Shown here: positions 1 through 9,309 of the stretch, piece by piece
Layout of the letters: every line of letters starts with the position of its first letter
How positions within the stretch are numbered: the stretch's first letter is position 1
DNA from: a virus
Length of the DNA: 64,000 bases
Direction: 5' to 3' (one strand)
IMG/VR virus record: IMGVR_UViG_3300042545_001167
Span: 52,710-116,709 of that record
The notes under the pieces: model-generated
Seen by the model: only the letters and a program-made list of their open reading frames with translations
Databases searched by the model: none
Told to the model about the DNA's origin: nothing
Program-made: the position numbers and the translations under genes

Positions 1-87
1 CCAAGTGGAATCCTCAGCAATTTGGCCAATCCACCAATTGAAATCTGCACCCAAAAATCCAGAATTAAATAATGTTCCTTCAGACAT
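1..87 (-). CDS. gp5: T4 gp5-like baseplate hub subunit (N-terminus only, cut by window edge)
   Basis: The first 29 codons of a minus-strand gene lie in the window; the rest runs off the left edge. The N-terminus MSEGTLFNSGFLGADFNWW resembles the start of cyanophage gp5, whose N-terminal OB-fold sits in the baseplate hub above the tail spike. Whether the lysozyme domain of T4 gp5 is present cannot be seen. The ATG lies 2 nt after the stop of the upstream small gene, and the gene closes a hub cluster (gp54, gp26, gp51, hub proteins), which supports the call. Confidence 0.65.
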   Translation of the reverse strand, partial: MSEGTLFNSGFLGADFNWWIGQIAEDSTW

Positions 88-89
88 AA

Positions 90-302
90 TCAATAATCAT
101 ATACTCTACATTCCAGTGCTTCAGGATTTGAATCACAATAAAGTTCCAAAGAAGATGGATCGTGATGATCTTCTGGATGGTTCTTAACCCACTTTTCTAA
201 TGCTTCCAATTCCTCTTCAGTATGACGACGAGATTGTGGAGAAATTAAAGGATCGTCAAGAAGTTTTTTATCATACTCTATATGCTTTTCTACACTATCC
301 AT
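90..302 (-). CDS. Small acidic hypothetical protein (70 aa)
   Basis: This 70-residue protein of unknown function sits between the gp27-like hub gene and gp5. It is charged and mostly polar, rich in Glu, Asp and Lys, with no membrane segment or signal peptide and no recognised motif. The C-terminal third has two cysteines. Its 2-nt spacing to gp5 suggests co-transcription and a possible baseplate assembly role, which is inference from position only. Confidence 0.6.
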   Translation of the reverse strand: MDSVEKHIEYDKKLLDDPLISPQSRRHTEEELEALEKWVKNHPEDHHDPSSLELYCDSNPEALECRVYDY

Positions 303-336
303 TTTAGTGATTGTATTGTACTACTATTTAACAAAC

Positions 337-1686
337 TTAAATTGCATTATAAGTTGGAGATCCCTTTTTACCTACAGAATCCCTTACTAATGTAAGTTTT
401 GTATACCCACCCTGAGCCTTATTAATATAATGACATAAATCTGCAATAAGATATGAACCACTATGAAGAGTTCCTAACTCTTGTCCAGGAACACCAGCAT
501 CAATGAAAACCAAATCTCCTGCGTGCAAACTAAAATCAGCAACTATTGTAATCGTTGTTCTTGTACTAAACAACTGATTATATCTCATTGTCGATTGATT
601 CAAGATATTTTTGGGGTCAAAGTTTTTTAATTTTGATTTTTCTATTTGCTGTTTTGTATCACCTGTAGGAAGAGCACCAGTATCAATCAACATATATTGA
701 GTTCTTGTAAAATTGGTTTTAAACTCTGGATTAAACTTTGGAAGTTCTTTCCCAGCAAGTTTAAGATTTCCTTCAGTAATCTCAGTTTTTGGTAACACTA
801 CCTCATAGTAACAGTTAAATGGATCAAACAGTATTGTTTTTGTTGAGTATGTTCCTATTTCAAGTTTTGTTTGAACATTTCCACTTACGTCATCAACATT
901 ATGCTCCAATATTTTTGCACTATATCCAGGTGGAATATTTTGCCCAGAACCATCTGGAGTCTGATTGTAAATTAAACTTTTAATGTCCTTTTTATTACCA
1001 GTTTTTGAATCTGTAGTAGATAAAAGATTATCAACAGATTTGAATTTAAATCCATCAGATGTCTCATAGAAAAAATAACCTGCAGTATTTCCTGGTTGAA
1101 TTCCTTTTGGTACTGCTTTTTTTGACAACCAGATGGCAGCATAAAAAGGTTTCTTATTATTGCCTATAAAATTATAAGTATTATTAGTTTCTTCAATATC
1201 AATATTTTTTTGAGTGTTCAAATATTTTGAATCAGTCAAAATTCTTGAAATATGATCAGATATTTTTCCATCAAATCTAGTATTAATTCTTATTTGATGA
1301 TTTAAGATTCCTTCTTTAGAAATTAAATCAAGTCCTACAAAAGACTTTGTGGTGTCTTGTTTTACTGGGGTTATTTTATTAACATACAAAGTTAGTTTTA
1401 ATTCAACATTATTAGCATCTTTTATTGCCAAAGATACTTTTTCTTGTCCAACAATAGGCAATCCCTCAAGAATTGTCTTTTGTTTGCCATCCTTTTCAAT
1501 AGATGTACCAGCATCAACATACATTACAGATGCTCTGATCGTTTCCTGCAAGACACTTTCATAGTAGTAGATGTCAGTCCAAACATCTCTAATATCTGCA
1601 TTTGTTTTTTGATCATTTGAAATCACATTGATGGTTGGAACATCAATACTTCTAACGTCTCTTGTAGTTAATACTTGATTATTCAT
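337..1686 (-). CDS. Putative baseplate hub protein (gp27-like position), 449 aa
   Basis: The gene encodes a 449-residue soluble, beta-rich protein without signal peptide. The C-terminal part contains TTITIVADFSLHAGDLVFID, a pattern like the beta-barrel of phage hub proteins of the g27/gpD type, where a Leu-x-x-Gly-Asp turn opens a barrel strand. T4 gp27 is 391 aa, so the length is compatible. It lies between the lysozyme-domain tail proteins and gp5, the usual site of the hub gene. I do not recognise it with certainty; virion structural protein is the safe description. Confidence 0.5.
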   Translation of the reverse strand: MNNQVLTTRDVRSIDVPTINVISNDQKTNADIRDVWTDIYYYESVLQETIRASVMYVDAGTSIEKDGKQKTILEGLPIVGQEKVSLAIKDANNVELKLTLYVNKITPVKQDTTKSFVGLDLISKEGILNHQIRINTRFDGKISDHISRILTDSKYLNTQKNIDIEETNNTYNFIGNNKKPFYAAIWLSKKAVPKGIQPGNTAGYFFYETSDGFKFKSVDNLLSTTDSKTGNKKDIKSLIYNQTPDGSGQNIPPGYSAKILEHNVDDVSGNVQTKLEIGTYSTKTILFDPFNCYYEVVLPKTEITEGNLKLAGKELPKFNPEFKTNFTRTQYMLIDTGALPTGDTKQQIEKSKLKNFDPKNILNQSTMRYNQLFSTRTTITIVADFSLHAGDLVFIDAGVPGQELGTLHSGSYLIADLCHYINKAQGGYTKLTLVRDSVGKKGSPTYNAI

Positions 1687-1708
1687 AAGACTTTATTTCC
1701 TACACTAT

Positions 1709-4438
1709 TTAATGGCCCATATAAGTTGAATCATAATCAGAATCTACTGCAGAAGACCCTCCTGGCAGCATTCCACCACCAACAGGAACTGGTACAGGAA
1801 CATATGATACTTGTGGTGCAGGAACTTTGACTTTAATTCTTTGTCTTCCACCTGCCTCATATCCTGCATAGAACTGAAGAATACTCATCAGTTGTTTTGC
1901 TGAATTTTTTCTTTGTGCAACACTTTCAGTTTGGTTGATTATATCAAAGAAATCAATTCCAAAAGCATCTACAGAATCTTTATCAATAATATATTCGCCG
2001 GGGTGTGTTCTTACAATTCCACCCTTTCCAGTCGAACCACCACCAAAGAATGCTACGTGGACATGATTGTAGTGTGTGCTAGCAGCAATTGGAGGAACTT
2101 TCTTTCCATCCTTTATACTAAATCCAAGTGGAGTATAAAAAATTTCTTTTGCTGTGGCACCATATCTCTTGATTAGTTCTTTAGCCAGAGAAAGTTGTTG
2201 TGGTGTTCCATTACCAACACTGTCATTTGAAAAATCCATTGCTCTTCCATCATAATGATAACTATCCGGATTATCTTTCCTTACATGAGAATATAAAGGA
2301 ACTCCCATACTTTCAGCAAGACTTTTTACTACAGAAAGATTTCCTGCACCAGCACCAAGAGCAACACCGGTTGGAATATTATAACCACTCTTAGTTTTAT
2401 ATTTTTCCAAACTAGCAAGATATTCTCTGTGTATTCTTGGACCTTCTGTATTTTGAATATATTCTGCAGGTCTTTCCCATTTTCTCATAAACCAATCTGC
2501 TGCTTCTTGTGGAGAAGAAAATTTTGTAGAGAGATATTGTTGTCCAGGTTCACCCGGTTCTCTCAGTGCATAATCTATTTGCCCCTTCCAGTTTGTTGCA
2601 TAATCAGGAACTGCCTTTAGGAAAGCATCTTTTCTTCCACCACTTGAATATTGGAATAGACCAACTCCAGGTCCTCCAGCTTCAGAAACTCCAGGTCTAA
2701 ATCCACTTTCTCTGGATATGTTTGCCATAAGACCTAATGCATGAGTGTCACTCATTCCCTTTGAGAGAAGGTATTGATATATTTCGCCCTGAAGTCCTTC
2801 TGGAGAATATTGTCCACCAACATCTGGAGTGGTAGATGGAACATTTTCTTTCTTTTCACCTTCAGCAGGTTTTAGCATCATCTGCTTCATCAAATCTTGG
2901 ATACTTCCTTCAAGTTGTGATGAAATATTATCTTGCAGAGACTTGGCAATTACTTGAGTTAAGTCTTCACCCCGTAAAAACATATCGGCATTTACTTCAC
3001 CACCACTAGCAAATGCACCACCTCTCAATACACCAGAACTGAATGTCATATTCATCCAGGCATTAAGTCCTTGTGCAGCAATACTATAGTCTAATGGTGT
3101 TGGTTTTTGACCAACTAATGCCTTGTCCCTGAGAGATAATAGTGCTCCAAAGAATGGTGCATTCTTAATTTTTTCATTGGATTTTTTAATATATCCAAGA
3201 GGATTTACTTGCTTATTTTTATCTTTACCTTGAGGAGATGGAAAAACTTTTTCAACATTTTTTTGACCACCAATGTCAGCACCTGGTTTTAATTTTGTTG
3301 GTTGTGCAGTTACTCCTCTCTTTTTAGTTTTGGAAACTCCTCTTTTTGCAGGACCACCAGTAAACTTTCCACCTCTTGTTATTGCTCCACCTTGAGCACG
3401 ACCTTGAACTTTTGGTTTTTGTGGGGTTTTATTTCCAAAAAAAGTATCGTATAAAAGTCCACCTAACCAATCACCAACACTACCACCGGCAATACCACCA
3501 ACAATATTTCCAAAGAAAGGAATTGCAGAACCAAGTGTTACACCAAGAACCGCTCCAAGTGTAGCACCAATAGATTTAAATGCTGCTCTTCCAAGTGGTT
3601 CTTTAAAAATAAAATAATTTATTGCAAAATCAATAAGACCTCCAATTATAGGAATTGCTTTTAAAAGTGGTCTTGCGGCCCTGAGTGCTACTTTTGCACC
3701 GCCCCTACCAAGTGTTCTTATTAATGTTCTTTTGCCGAATCTTGATGCTGTTTGACCAGATCCTGATGAGGGAACACCGCCAGATGGTTCAGTTTTAGGC
3801 CTATCAAATGAGGGTAATTGTGTTGCGGCAATTGCAGCAATAATAACTGCATTAACAGCATTATTAAATCCATCAAAAATTTTAACTGCATTATCCCCAC
3901 CCACGGTCTTTAGAAATCCACGAGTTTGTTTTGATGCTTCATCTGTTTTTTGAATAAAAGTTCCCAGTGCATCAATCAATCCTACAGAAAAATCTGCAGC
4001 AAATTCAACACCAGTACTAACTACTTTTACTACTCCAAGTAACTTTGGAAGATTTGGAAGCATCTTAACAACAAATCTTCCAAGTAAAACTGCGAAGATA
4101 ATATTTTTAATTCTTTCTAAAAATCCCAATTTGGGAACCCCAGGAACTTTAACTTTTTCTGTTCCTGGTTGTTCTTTTTTTGTTTCAAGTTCTGCTTCTT
4201 TTTTTGAAAATTTATCCCTCTCTTCTTGTTTTCTTTTTTTGGTTATTTCTACTTGCTTTAATAAAGTAGAACTTTTGATCAAGTTTTTTACTTCTATAAC
4301 TTGAGTTTTAATAACTACCAAATCACCTTTTTGAGGTCCAATATTGTTTGATACACTAATTTTTTTAATTGCAAAGGAGGAACCACCTAGAAGTTTTGTT
4401 GGATTGATTTTTGCAGGTGCTAGTGCTTTTGGTTCCAT
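1709..4438 (-). CDS. Large tail protein with lysozyme-like and M15-like peptidase domains (909 aa)
   Basis: A virion structural protein with a lytic C-terminal half. Roughly in order: charged coiled-coil (60-105), glycine-zipper hydrophobic segments (about 280-340) of the kind seen in membrane-inserting tail proteins, a low-complexity linker, then a phage tail lysozyme-like domain (about 565-680) with IYQYLLSKGMSDTHALGLMA followed by NISRESGF and GVGLFQYSS. Next comes an M15-like carboxypeptidase domain (about 690-795) with SYHYDGRAMDFSND and HYNHVHVAF, giving His, Asp and His-x-His metal-ligand candidates. A GEYIIDKDSVDAFG motif typical of phage tail proteins follows. It probably degrades peptidoglycan at injection. 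The gene starts 5 nt after its upstream neighbour, another lysozyme-domain protein. Confidence 0.7.
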   Translation of the reverse strand: MEPKALAPAKINPTKLLGGSSFAIKKISVSNNIGPQKGDLVVIKTQVIEVKNLIKSSTLLKQVEITKKRKQEERDKFSKKEAELETKKEQPGTEKVKVPGVPKLGFLERIKNIIFAVLLGRFVVKMLPNLPKLLGVVKVVSTGVEFAADFSVGLIDALGTFIQKTDEASKQTRGFLKTVGGDNAVKIFDGFNNAVNAVIIAAIAATQLPSFDRPKTEPSGGVPSSGSGQTASRFGKRTLIRTLGRGGAKVALRAARPLLKAIPIIGGLIDFAINYFIFKEPLGRAAFKSIGATLGAVLGVTLGSAIPFFGNIVGGIAGGSVGDWLGGLLYDTFFGNKTPQKPKVQGRAQGGAITRGGKFTGGPAKRGVSKTKKRGVTAQPTKLKPGADIGGQKNVEKVFPSPQGKDKNKQVNPLGYIKKSNEKIKNAPFFGALLSLRDKALVGQKPTPLDYSIAAQGLNAWMNMTFSSGVLRGGAFASGGEVNADMFLRGEDLTQVIAKSLQDNISSQLEGSIQDLMKQMMLKPAEGEKKENVPSTTPDVGGQYSPEGLQGEIYQYLLSKGMSDTHALGLMANISRESGFRPGVSEAGGPGVGLFQYSSGGRKDAFLKAVPDYATNWKGQIDYALREPGEPGQQYLSTKFSSPQEAADWFMRKWERPAEYIQNTEGPRIHREYLASLEKYKTKSGYNIPTGVALGAGAGNLSVVKSLAESMGVPLYSHVRKDNPDSYHYDGRAMDFSNDSVGNGTPQQLSLAKELIKRYGATAKEIFYTPLGFSIKDGKKVPPIAASTHYNHVHVAFFGGGSTGKGGIVRTHPGEYIIDKDSVDAFGIDFFDIINQTESVAQRKNSAKQLMSILQFYAGYEAGGRQRIKVKVPAPQVSYVPVPVPVGGGMLPGGSSAVDSDYDSTYMGH

Positions 4439-4442
4439 TTAC

Positions 4443-6584
4443 TTATCTTACTCCATATATCTTTGCATTTCTGACTGCATTATTAGATGCATGAACATTA
4501 CTAAATGATGGTACTTGAGGAGAACCACCAAGACCACCTACAGATGGTTTTGTTGAACTTGGAACAGCAACTTCATAAACTATTTCTGGCATAAAATTAG
4601 TTGGTGCAGAAATATTTCTTTGAGATGATCTAGATTTTGAAGCAGAGAAAGTCATTGTTGGAATTGATGATGACTTTCTCTGAGAAGAATCTGGAGAAAG
4701 TCCACCTGCAAATCTTGGTTTAGGTTTGGAAACTGGTTCTGCTTTTGCTGGTTGATTTAATCCAAACATAGATGCAATACCAGTTCCAACTTTCTGCAGA
4801 ATATTTGGTTGCTGACCTTTTGGTTTTGGTTTTGATGCAATATTTGCAGATGAACTTGAATTTAATATTCTTTTAGCCGCTGCCATTCTTGCAGATTCGT
4901 GCGGTACGCTTGGTGCTTCATATCCAAGCATAAAATTCTTGGTTGCTTCACTTAAATTTTTTGAACCTAACCAAGCACTCTTCGTTTCTCTTCCCCAAGG
5001 AAGTTGAGGTCTTCCTTGAGAGTCTGGATTGCCAGTATCCATTTCATACTTAACATAATCCATTTGTTGCTTCAGGTTATTAAAAACTCCAGGACCATAT
5101 CTCTTTACTGCAGTATCCCATCTTCCAGGAGTTTCCCATTGTGCCACTCCTCTACCAGGACCTCCACCGTCTTGAGCAGTATTTGGTTTTAATCCAGGTG
5201 CCTCAATTGAGAAATTGCCAAGAGCAGCAGCAATATGATAAGGTTTTGCTGATGGGAAATTTAATTTGAGTTGATTGTATGCAATTTTTTCATTTCCGCC
5301 CAATGGAGGATCAACACTACGAGTTCCAATCTGCCCACCACCTGCAGCATAAGTTGTTCCAGTAATCATTCTTGGTCTGTTTGTTCCTCCACCAGAAGCA
5401 TTCATTGCCTCTAAAGTGCTTGTACCGTACTTCTGGACAGCACCACGCGACATAACAAATTCACCATCACTCAACATTGCGGGAATTTTATCTACACCCT
5501 TTTGTCCACTGATGTATCCAGGTCTTGTACCACCACCAAAAAATCCAAATAATTTTTTAAAGTTTGCAAGTCCACCACCAGCAAATTTAACTCCACCAAA
5601 ATCTTCAATGCCTTTACTCAGTGCCATAGTACCGGCAACTGCTGTACCAATTTCTAATCCAGCACCTAATAGTTTCCCACCTCTACCGCCAAGGAATCCT
5701 GCAACCTTACCAGCACCTCTCAATCCTGCTCTTGCTGCCAATCCTGCTGCTGCTTGAACAAGTCTTAAAGTTCCCCTGATTAGAAGTGAAGATAAACCTC
5801 CAATAAATTTACCAAGACCTGTTCCAAATCTTAGATACAGTGCAAGTAGTTTTGGCCAATGTTCACCAAGAAACTTAAAGATGCTCTTGACTTTTTCTTG
5901 ATTATCTTTATTACCAAACCATTCAATTAGTTTTACAATAGACCTTCCAATAAAAATAGCAATGATTGCATCAATAATTTTATCAAGTAATGACTTGATA
6001 GGTGCCAACATCTTTTGTGCTGCACCAAGTGCCTTAGTAAATCCTTTTTCTAAAAGTGCTTCTGCTCCTGCTCTTTTTTCCTTTTCACTCTGTATTCTTT
6101 CTCTTTCTAATATCTTTTTCTGAATTTTATTCTGTTCTGTTAAATTGGCAATGATTTGAGATAGAGCATTTTTAATATTATTAATATCATTTGCCCCAGA
6201 CATATTATCAATCGCTGAAGGCAATGCCAATCTTTTAGTTGATATTCCCTTAAGTAATTTTTGTTTTCCTAATTGGATTCCTACAGCACTTCCTTTTTTA
6301 AAACTTTCTACACTAATTTTTTTTGGTTTAAATCTACCTTTCTTTGATTTTACTCTCTTCCATTCATTTGTGATTAATTCTGTTTCCAAGGTTGAATATC
6401 TAGTTTTAGACATTCTGGAAGCAACCATTGCTTCTTTTAAATGTCCAGAATATTCATCATAGGACAATTCATATTCATCCTGAAGACCAAGCAGTTCTAA
6501 AATCCTTTCATCAATTTTTTCAGTAGATACCTTCTTCCCATTAGAGAGAACTAGAGAACTAATTTTAGAAGGATTGACCGCCAT
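4443..6584 (-). CDS. Tail protein with lysozyme-like domain (713 aa)
   Basis: A second large tail structural protein, related in design to its downstream neighbour. The N-terminus is coiled coil (120-190), followed by hydrophobic helices (190-230) and Gly/Ala-rich segments (250-330). A tail-protein motif, VDKIPAMLSDGEFVMSRGAV, lies near 360. A lysozyme-like domain (about 425-560) includes AYNQLKLNFPSAKPYHIAAA, GNFSIEAPG, GVAQWETPGRW and a C-terminal GRE/W pattern, with Glu of FSIEA as candidate catalytic residue. The tail end is Ser/Pro-rich. Its start overlaps the gp51-like gene by 20 nt. An alternative role is baseplate or tape-measure-like scaffold with an inactive enzyme fold. Confidence 0.7.
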   Translation of the reverse strand: MAVNPSKISSLVLSNGKKVSTEKIDERILELLGLQDEYELSYDEYSGHLKEAMVASRMSKTRYSTLETELITNEWKRVKSKKGRFKPKKISVESFKKGSAVGIQLGKQKLLKGISTKRLALPSAIDNMSGANDINNIKNALSQIIANLTEQNKIQKKILERERIQSEKEKRAGAEALLEKGFTKALGAAQKMLAPIKSLLDKIIDAIIAIFIGRSIVKLIEWFGNKDNQEKVKSIFKFLGEHWPKLLALYLRFGTGLGKFIGGLSSLLIRGTLRLVQAAAGLAARAGLRGAGKVAGFLGGRGGKLLGAGLEIGTAVAGTMALSKGIEDFGGVKFAGGGLANFKKLFGFFGGGTRPGYISGQKGVDKIPAMLSDGEFVMSRGAVQKYGTSTLEAMNASGGGTNRPRMITGTTYAAGGGQIGTRSVDPPLGGNEKIAYNQLKLNFPSAKPYHIAAALGNFSIEAPGLKPNTAQDGGGPGRGVAQWETPGRWDTAVKRYGPGVFNNLKQQMDYVKYEMDTGNPDSQGRPQLPWGRETKSAWLGSKNLSEATKNFMLGYEAPSVPHESARMAAAKRILNSSSSANIASKPKPKGQQPNILQKVGTGIASMFGLNQPAKAEPVSKPKPRFAGGLSPDSSQRKSSSIPTMTFSASKSRSSQRNISAPTNFMPEIVYEVAVPSSTKPSVGGLGGSPQVPSFSNVHASNNAVRNAKIYGVR

Positions 6585-6741
6585 TTGCTTGTTGTTTGAG
6601 TTTCTCTTCTTCCAGATGTTGCTTCAATAATTCAACATAAACATCCCTTTCCCAAGGAATCATATTTTCAATCTCTGTTAATGAGTATTTATGATACTGC
6701 ATTAAAGCAAAGTTAAGTCTGAAGTAGTTCTCAAGGTCCAT
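6565..6741 (-). CDS. gp51: gp51-like baseplate hub assembly protein (58 aa)
   Basis: This short gene overlaps the 713-aa tail protein gene by 20 nt and starts 11 nt after gp26. The product begins MDLENYFRLNFALMQYHKYS and continues with IENMIPWERDVYVELL, ending in a charged helix. The pattern resembles small helical chaperones encoded next to gp26 in cyanophages, annotated as gp51-like. T4 gp51 itself is much longer (about 249 aa), so homology is uncertain while the position supports an assembly role. Confidence 0.6.
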   Translation of the reverse strand: MDLENYFRLNFALMQYHKYSLTEIENMIPWERDVYVELLKQHLEEEKLKQQANGGQSF

Positions 6742-6752
6742 ATGGACCAGTG

Positions 6753-7472
6753 CTATGCGAAAAAAGATGCTAACCCTTCTAGAACTACTTCACTCTCTAC
6801 TTTAGTTTTTGGATTTGTAACTGTAATTTTATGAGAAAGTCTTGGCATTGTTTCAAAGAATTTTTCAATTTCTTTGAACTGAGCAGAATTCATCTGCTCT
6901 AAAAATTCAAGAAGTTCTTTTTTAGTTACATCAGATGCTGCCCACACTTCATCTTCAGTATAAATTTTATCAATACAAGATGCAATCAATTCAAATGATT
7001 GATCCATTGCATTATCATTTTTAAAATCAAAATTAGTCTTAATAAATTGATCCAATGAAGGATACTTCATTTCCATTATAATAGTAGGATCTACTTTAAT
7101 TTTATTTGTATGAGTTTCTTCCTTTTGAACTTTAATGTCGTCTAGATTGATACTGACGGCAACATTAGTTTCTTCGTCGTCAGGACAAATAACATTAACT
7201 TCGATTTCTTCTCCTACCGACTTTCCACGAATATTTAAGAACAAATATTCAATATCAAAAGTAGGAAGAGATTCTACCTTAACACCTTTTGTGATAATGC
7301 AATTTTTAATTACTGTCTTAATAGCAGTAGTAATTTGCTTAGTATCTTCACTCTCTAAAGCAATTACTAGTACCTTTTCTTCTTTTACTAGAAATGGTCT
7401 GTATTGAACTGTTTCCCCTGTTGATGGCAATTCAAGTTGATAAATTGGCGTACTAATCTTTGGTAAAGGCAT
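6753..7472 (-). CDS. gp26: Baseplate hub subunit gp26
   Basis: The 239-aa product matches the T4 baseplate gp26 family in length (T4 about 208 aa) and in pattern. It has the N-terminus LPKISTPIYQLELPSTG, then YRPFLVKEEKVLVIALES, a central beta-rich region with ICPDD, and the late ELLEFLEQMNSAQFKEIEKF helix. It is an assembly or structural component of the central hub. It starts about 30 nt downstream of a late promoter match and leads the hub operon toward gp5. Confidence 0.85.
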   Translation of the reverse strand: MPLPKISTPIYQLELPSTGETVQYRPFLVKEEKVLVIALESEDTKQITTAIKTVIKNCIITKGVKVESLPTFDIEYLFLNIRGKSVGEEIEVNVICPDDEETNVAVSINLDDIKVQKEETHTNKIKVDPTIIMEMKYPSLDQFIKTNFDFKNDNAMDQSFELIASCIDKIYTEDEVWAASDVTKKELLEFLEQMNSAQFKEIEKFFETMPRLSHKITVTNPKTKVESEVVLEGLASFFA

Positions 7473-7501
7473 AATGTCCTATAGAAAATTTCAGGTATGA
7501 T

Positions 7502-7509
7502 TATTTATT
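7502..7509 (-). promoter_or_regulatory. T4-type late promoter before gp26
   Basis: Minus-strand AATAAATA, 7 of 8 matches to the T4 late consensus TATAAATA, ends 30 nt upstream of the gp26 ATG. Late promoters of this kind are recognised by gp55 with gp33 and the sliding clamp in T4; gp33 is encoded in this window. Confidence 0.55.
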
Positions 7510-7516
7510 CTCAAAA

Positions 7517-8365
7517 TCAAAGATTAAGATTTGCTGCCTGTTGCAAATTAATAGAATTTCCAGATAACTGAGATGCTGACAAAGAAACTCCACCAATTGT
7601 TTGGTTTGGAATAATCTGTGGATTTGTAAATACAGATTGATTGAATATTAAACTATTTGCTGCCGCAAGTTGTTGTGGACTTGATCCATTTACATTAGTA
7701 TTTGGGGTAATGACAGGATTTACAACATATCTAAGATATGTAAGAGAAACTGTACATTTTAATAAGGAAGCAGTATCGTAAGATACAGGTATTGAAGAAA
7801 CACTGATAGGGAATACTTTTACAAAAGTATACTCCAAAGACCCACCAGTATAGTTTGAGTTTTTACCAGTTCTTTCAAATTTTGTAACTTTCATTCCATC
7901 AGCAACATATCCACCACTTGGATTTTTTCCACCAGTTCCCTCAGGATAGTTCATTCTATAAAAATAATTACTACCAGTTGTTCCCACTCTACCACCTTCT
8001 TTTTCTGAAATATTTTCCCCAACAATATATTTCATCCAGGTTTCAAAGTATCTGATAGGAAGATAATTTTCTGCATCAACATAAAAACTTAAATCAATTC
8101 TATCATCATATAATCTTCTATATACATGTCTTTCAGTTACTCCTGTAAAATCATTATTGATTTCGTGAGTTGCTAGACTTGACCCAGGAAGAGAAGCCTC
8201 AGAACACAATAAATTTAATTTGATTTGATCATACTTGACTCCATTACTCGACAAATAATCTGACGTTAATCCACCAGGTCTTGGAATACTTACCTCAAAA
8301 TGAGAGGTAAGAGCAGGTTGTAGAAGGTTTGCCTTAATTTGGTCTACTGTCCTATTAGTAGGCAT
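7517..8365 (-). CDS. gp54: Baseplate tail tube initiator gp54
   Basis: A 282-aa protein with the tail-tube fold pattern seen in gp54/gp19-type proteins: SHFEVSIPRP, then LCSEASLPGSSLATHEI, then RLYDDRIDLSFYVDAENYLP and a long Tyr/Gly-rich region before LKCTVSLTYLRYVV. gp54 polymerises on gp48 to start the tail tube. It is divergently arranged with gp4, only 42 nt away, and lies upstream of gp26. No good late promoter was seen on its own strand in that gap. A gp48-type assignment is excluded because the plus-strand gene at 9310 fits gp48 better. Confidence 0.7.
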   Translation of the reverse strand: MPTNRTVDQIKANLLQPALTSHFEVSIPRPGGLTSDYLSSNGVKYDQIKLNLLCSEASLPGSSLATHEINNDFTGVTERHVYRRLYDDRIDLSFYVDAENYLPIRYFETWMKYIVGENISEKEGGRVGTTGSNYFYRMNYPEGTGGKNPSGGYVADGMKVTKFERTGKNSNYTGGSLEYTFVKVFPISVSSIPVSYDTASLLKCTVSLTYLRYVVNPVITPNTNVNGSSPQQLAAANSLIFNQSVFTNPQIIPNQTIGGVSLSASQLSGNSINLQQAANLNL

Positions 8366-8366
8366 C

Positions 8367-8374
8367 TATAAATA
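8367..8374 (+). promoter_or_regulatory. Consensus late promoter TATAAATA before gp4
   Basis: A perfect TATAAATA on the plus strand, 34 nt before the gp4 ATG, lies in the 42-nt gap between divergent gp54 and gp4. It should start the gp4 to gp53 transcript around position 8380. Confidence 0.7.
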
Positions 8375-8407
8375 CTTTTTGATCCGTTATATTATGTAGT
8401 AAGGATA

Positions 8408-8851
8408 ATGGCAGAAAGTATTAAAAGCAAATACAAACCATCATTTCCACAAAAGTATAAAGGTGATCCTAATAATATCATATGCAGAAGTAGTTGGGAA
8501 AGACGATTTTGTCATTGGTGCGATTTAAACGAAAATATTATTGAATGGGGAAGTGAAGAATTTTGGATTCCATATCTTTCTCCAGTTGATAATAGGGTTC
8601 ATAGATATTTTCCAGACTTTATAATTAAAGTAAAAGAAAGTACTGGACAGATTAAAACATATGTGATTGAAGTCAAACCAAAAAGACAAACGGAACCTCC
8701 AAAGAAAAAAACAAGAGTGACTAAATCATATCTTTATGAAGCAAAAACATATGCAGTCAACCAGGCAAAGTGGAAAGCTGCAGTTGAATGGTGCGAAGAT
8801 AGGAGATTGGAGTTTAAGGTGATAACCGAAAACGAATTAGGCATCAAGTAA
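8408..8851 (+). CDS. gp4: Head completion protein gp4 (gp50/gp4 type)
   Basis: The 147-aa product has the layout of T4 gp4, a small nuclease-fold head completion protein. It shows KYKGDPNNIICRSSWERRF, then FWIPYLSPVDNRVHRYFPDF and YVIEVKPKRQT, so an Asp (FPDF) and a Glu-x-Lys (EVKPK) typical of restriction-like active sites are in place. It is thought to act on the packaged head before tail joining. The last base of its stop codon is the first base of the next start, implying translational coupling. Confidence 0.8.
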   Translation: MAESIKSKYKPSFPQKYKGDPNNIICRSSWERRFCHWCDLNENIIEWGSEEFWIPYLSPVDNRVHRYFPDFIIKVKESTGQIKTYVIEVKPKRQTEPPKKKTRVTKSYLYEAKTYAVNQAKWKAAVEWCEDRRLEFKVITENELGIK

Positions 8852-9237
8852 TGGCACAAGGATTTGGACAGTATGTTGGATCTACTCCAAGAGTCAGAGA
8901 ACTTAAAAAAAGAATTGATAAAGCAAATACAAAAGATCCAGAAGACTTAATGCTCATCATCATGGATGTTCTTAAGGAAGAAGTTTTATATCCAGAACCA
9001 GGAAAATTCTATACCTTTATATACAATCCAAAAACACCAAATATTAGATATGACCAGCACCCACTAATTGCCTGCATGGAGTTACAAAAATGGGGATTTA
9101 AGGCAATCAATTTTCATTGGAGAAAATCTAGAAACTATACTTGGGAAGAAATTGCAGGAAAACTTCATGTTGTTAAATATGAAGAACTTGATGAATTACT
9201 CTCAATACCTTATGCAAAATTTCGTCTAAATAAATAA
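8851..9237 (+). CDS. Conserved hypothetical phage protein (128 aa)
   Basis: A soluble 128-aa protein between gp4 and gp48. Visible features are a basic N-terminal region (STPRVRELKKRIDKANTKD), a Tyr/Pro motif FYTFIYNPKTPNIRYDQHPL and a C-terminal W-rich helix (KAINFHWRKSRNYTWEEIAG). The PKTPNIRYDQHPL pattern is shared by small phage proteins of unknown function. Position in a head and tail transcript suggests a virion or assembly role; no function is assigned. Confidence 0.6.
   Translation: MAQGFGQYVGSTPRVRELKKRIDKANTKDPEDLMLIIMDVLKEEVLYPEPGKFYTFIYNPKTPNIRYDQHPLIACMELQKWGFKAINFHWRKSRNYTWEEIAGKLHVVKYEELDELLSIPYAKFRLNK
9229..9236 (+). promoter_or_regulatory. Late promoter before gp48, with leader hairpin
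   Basis: Plus-strand AATAAATA (7/8 match) overlaps the end of the upstream gene, 74 nt before gp48. The leader contains a perfect 8-bp inverted repeat (9253-9260 with 9276-9283) and a strong GGGGAGG ribosome site 7 nt before the ATG. Confidence 0.5.
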
Positions 9238-9309
9238 AAACTATGTGTCAATGTTTAGAACAATAAGACAACATATTCTAAACATCCTCTCTTCTGGGGA
9301 GGTATCTTA

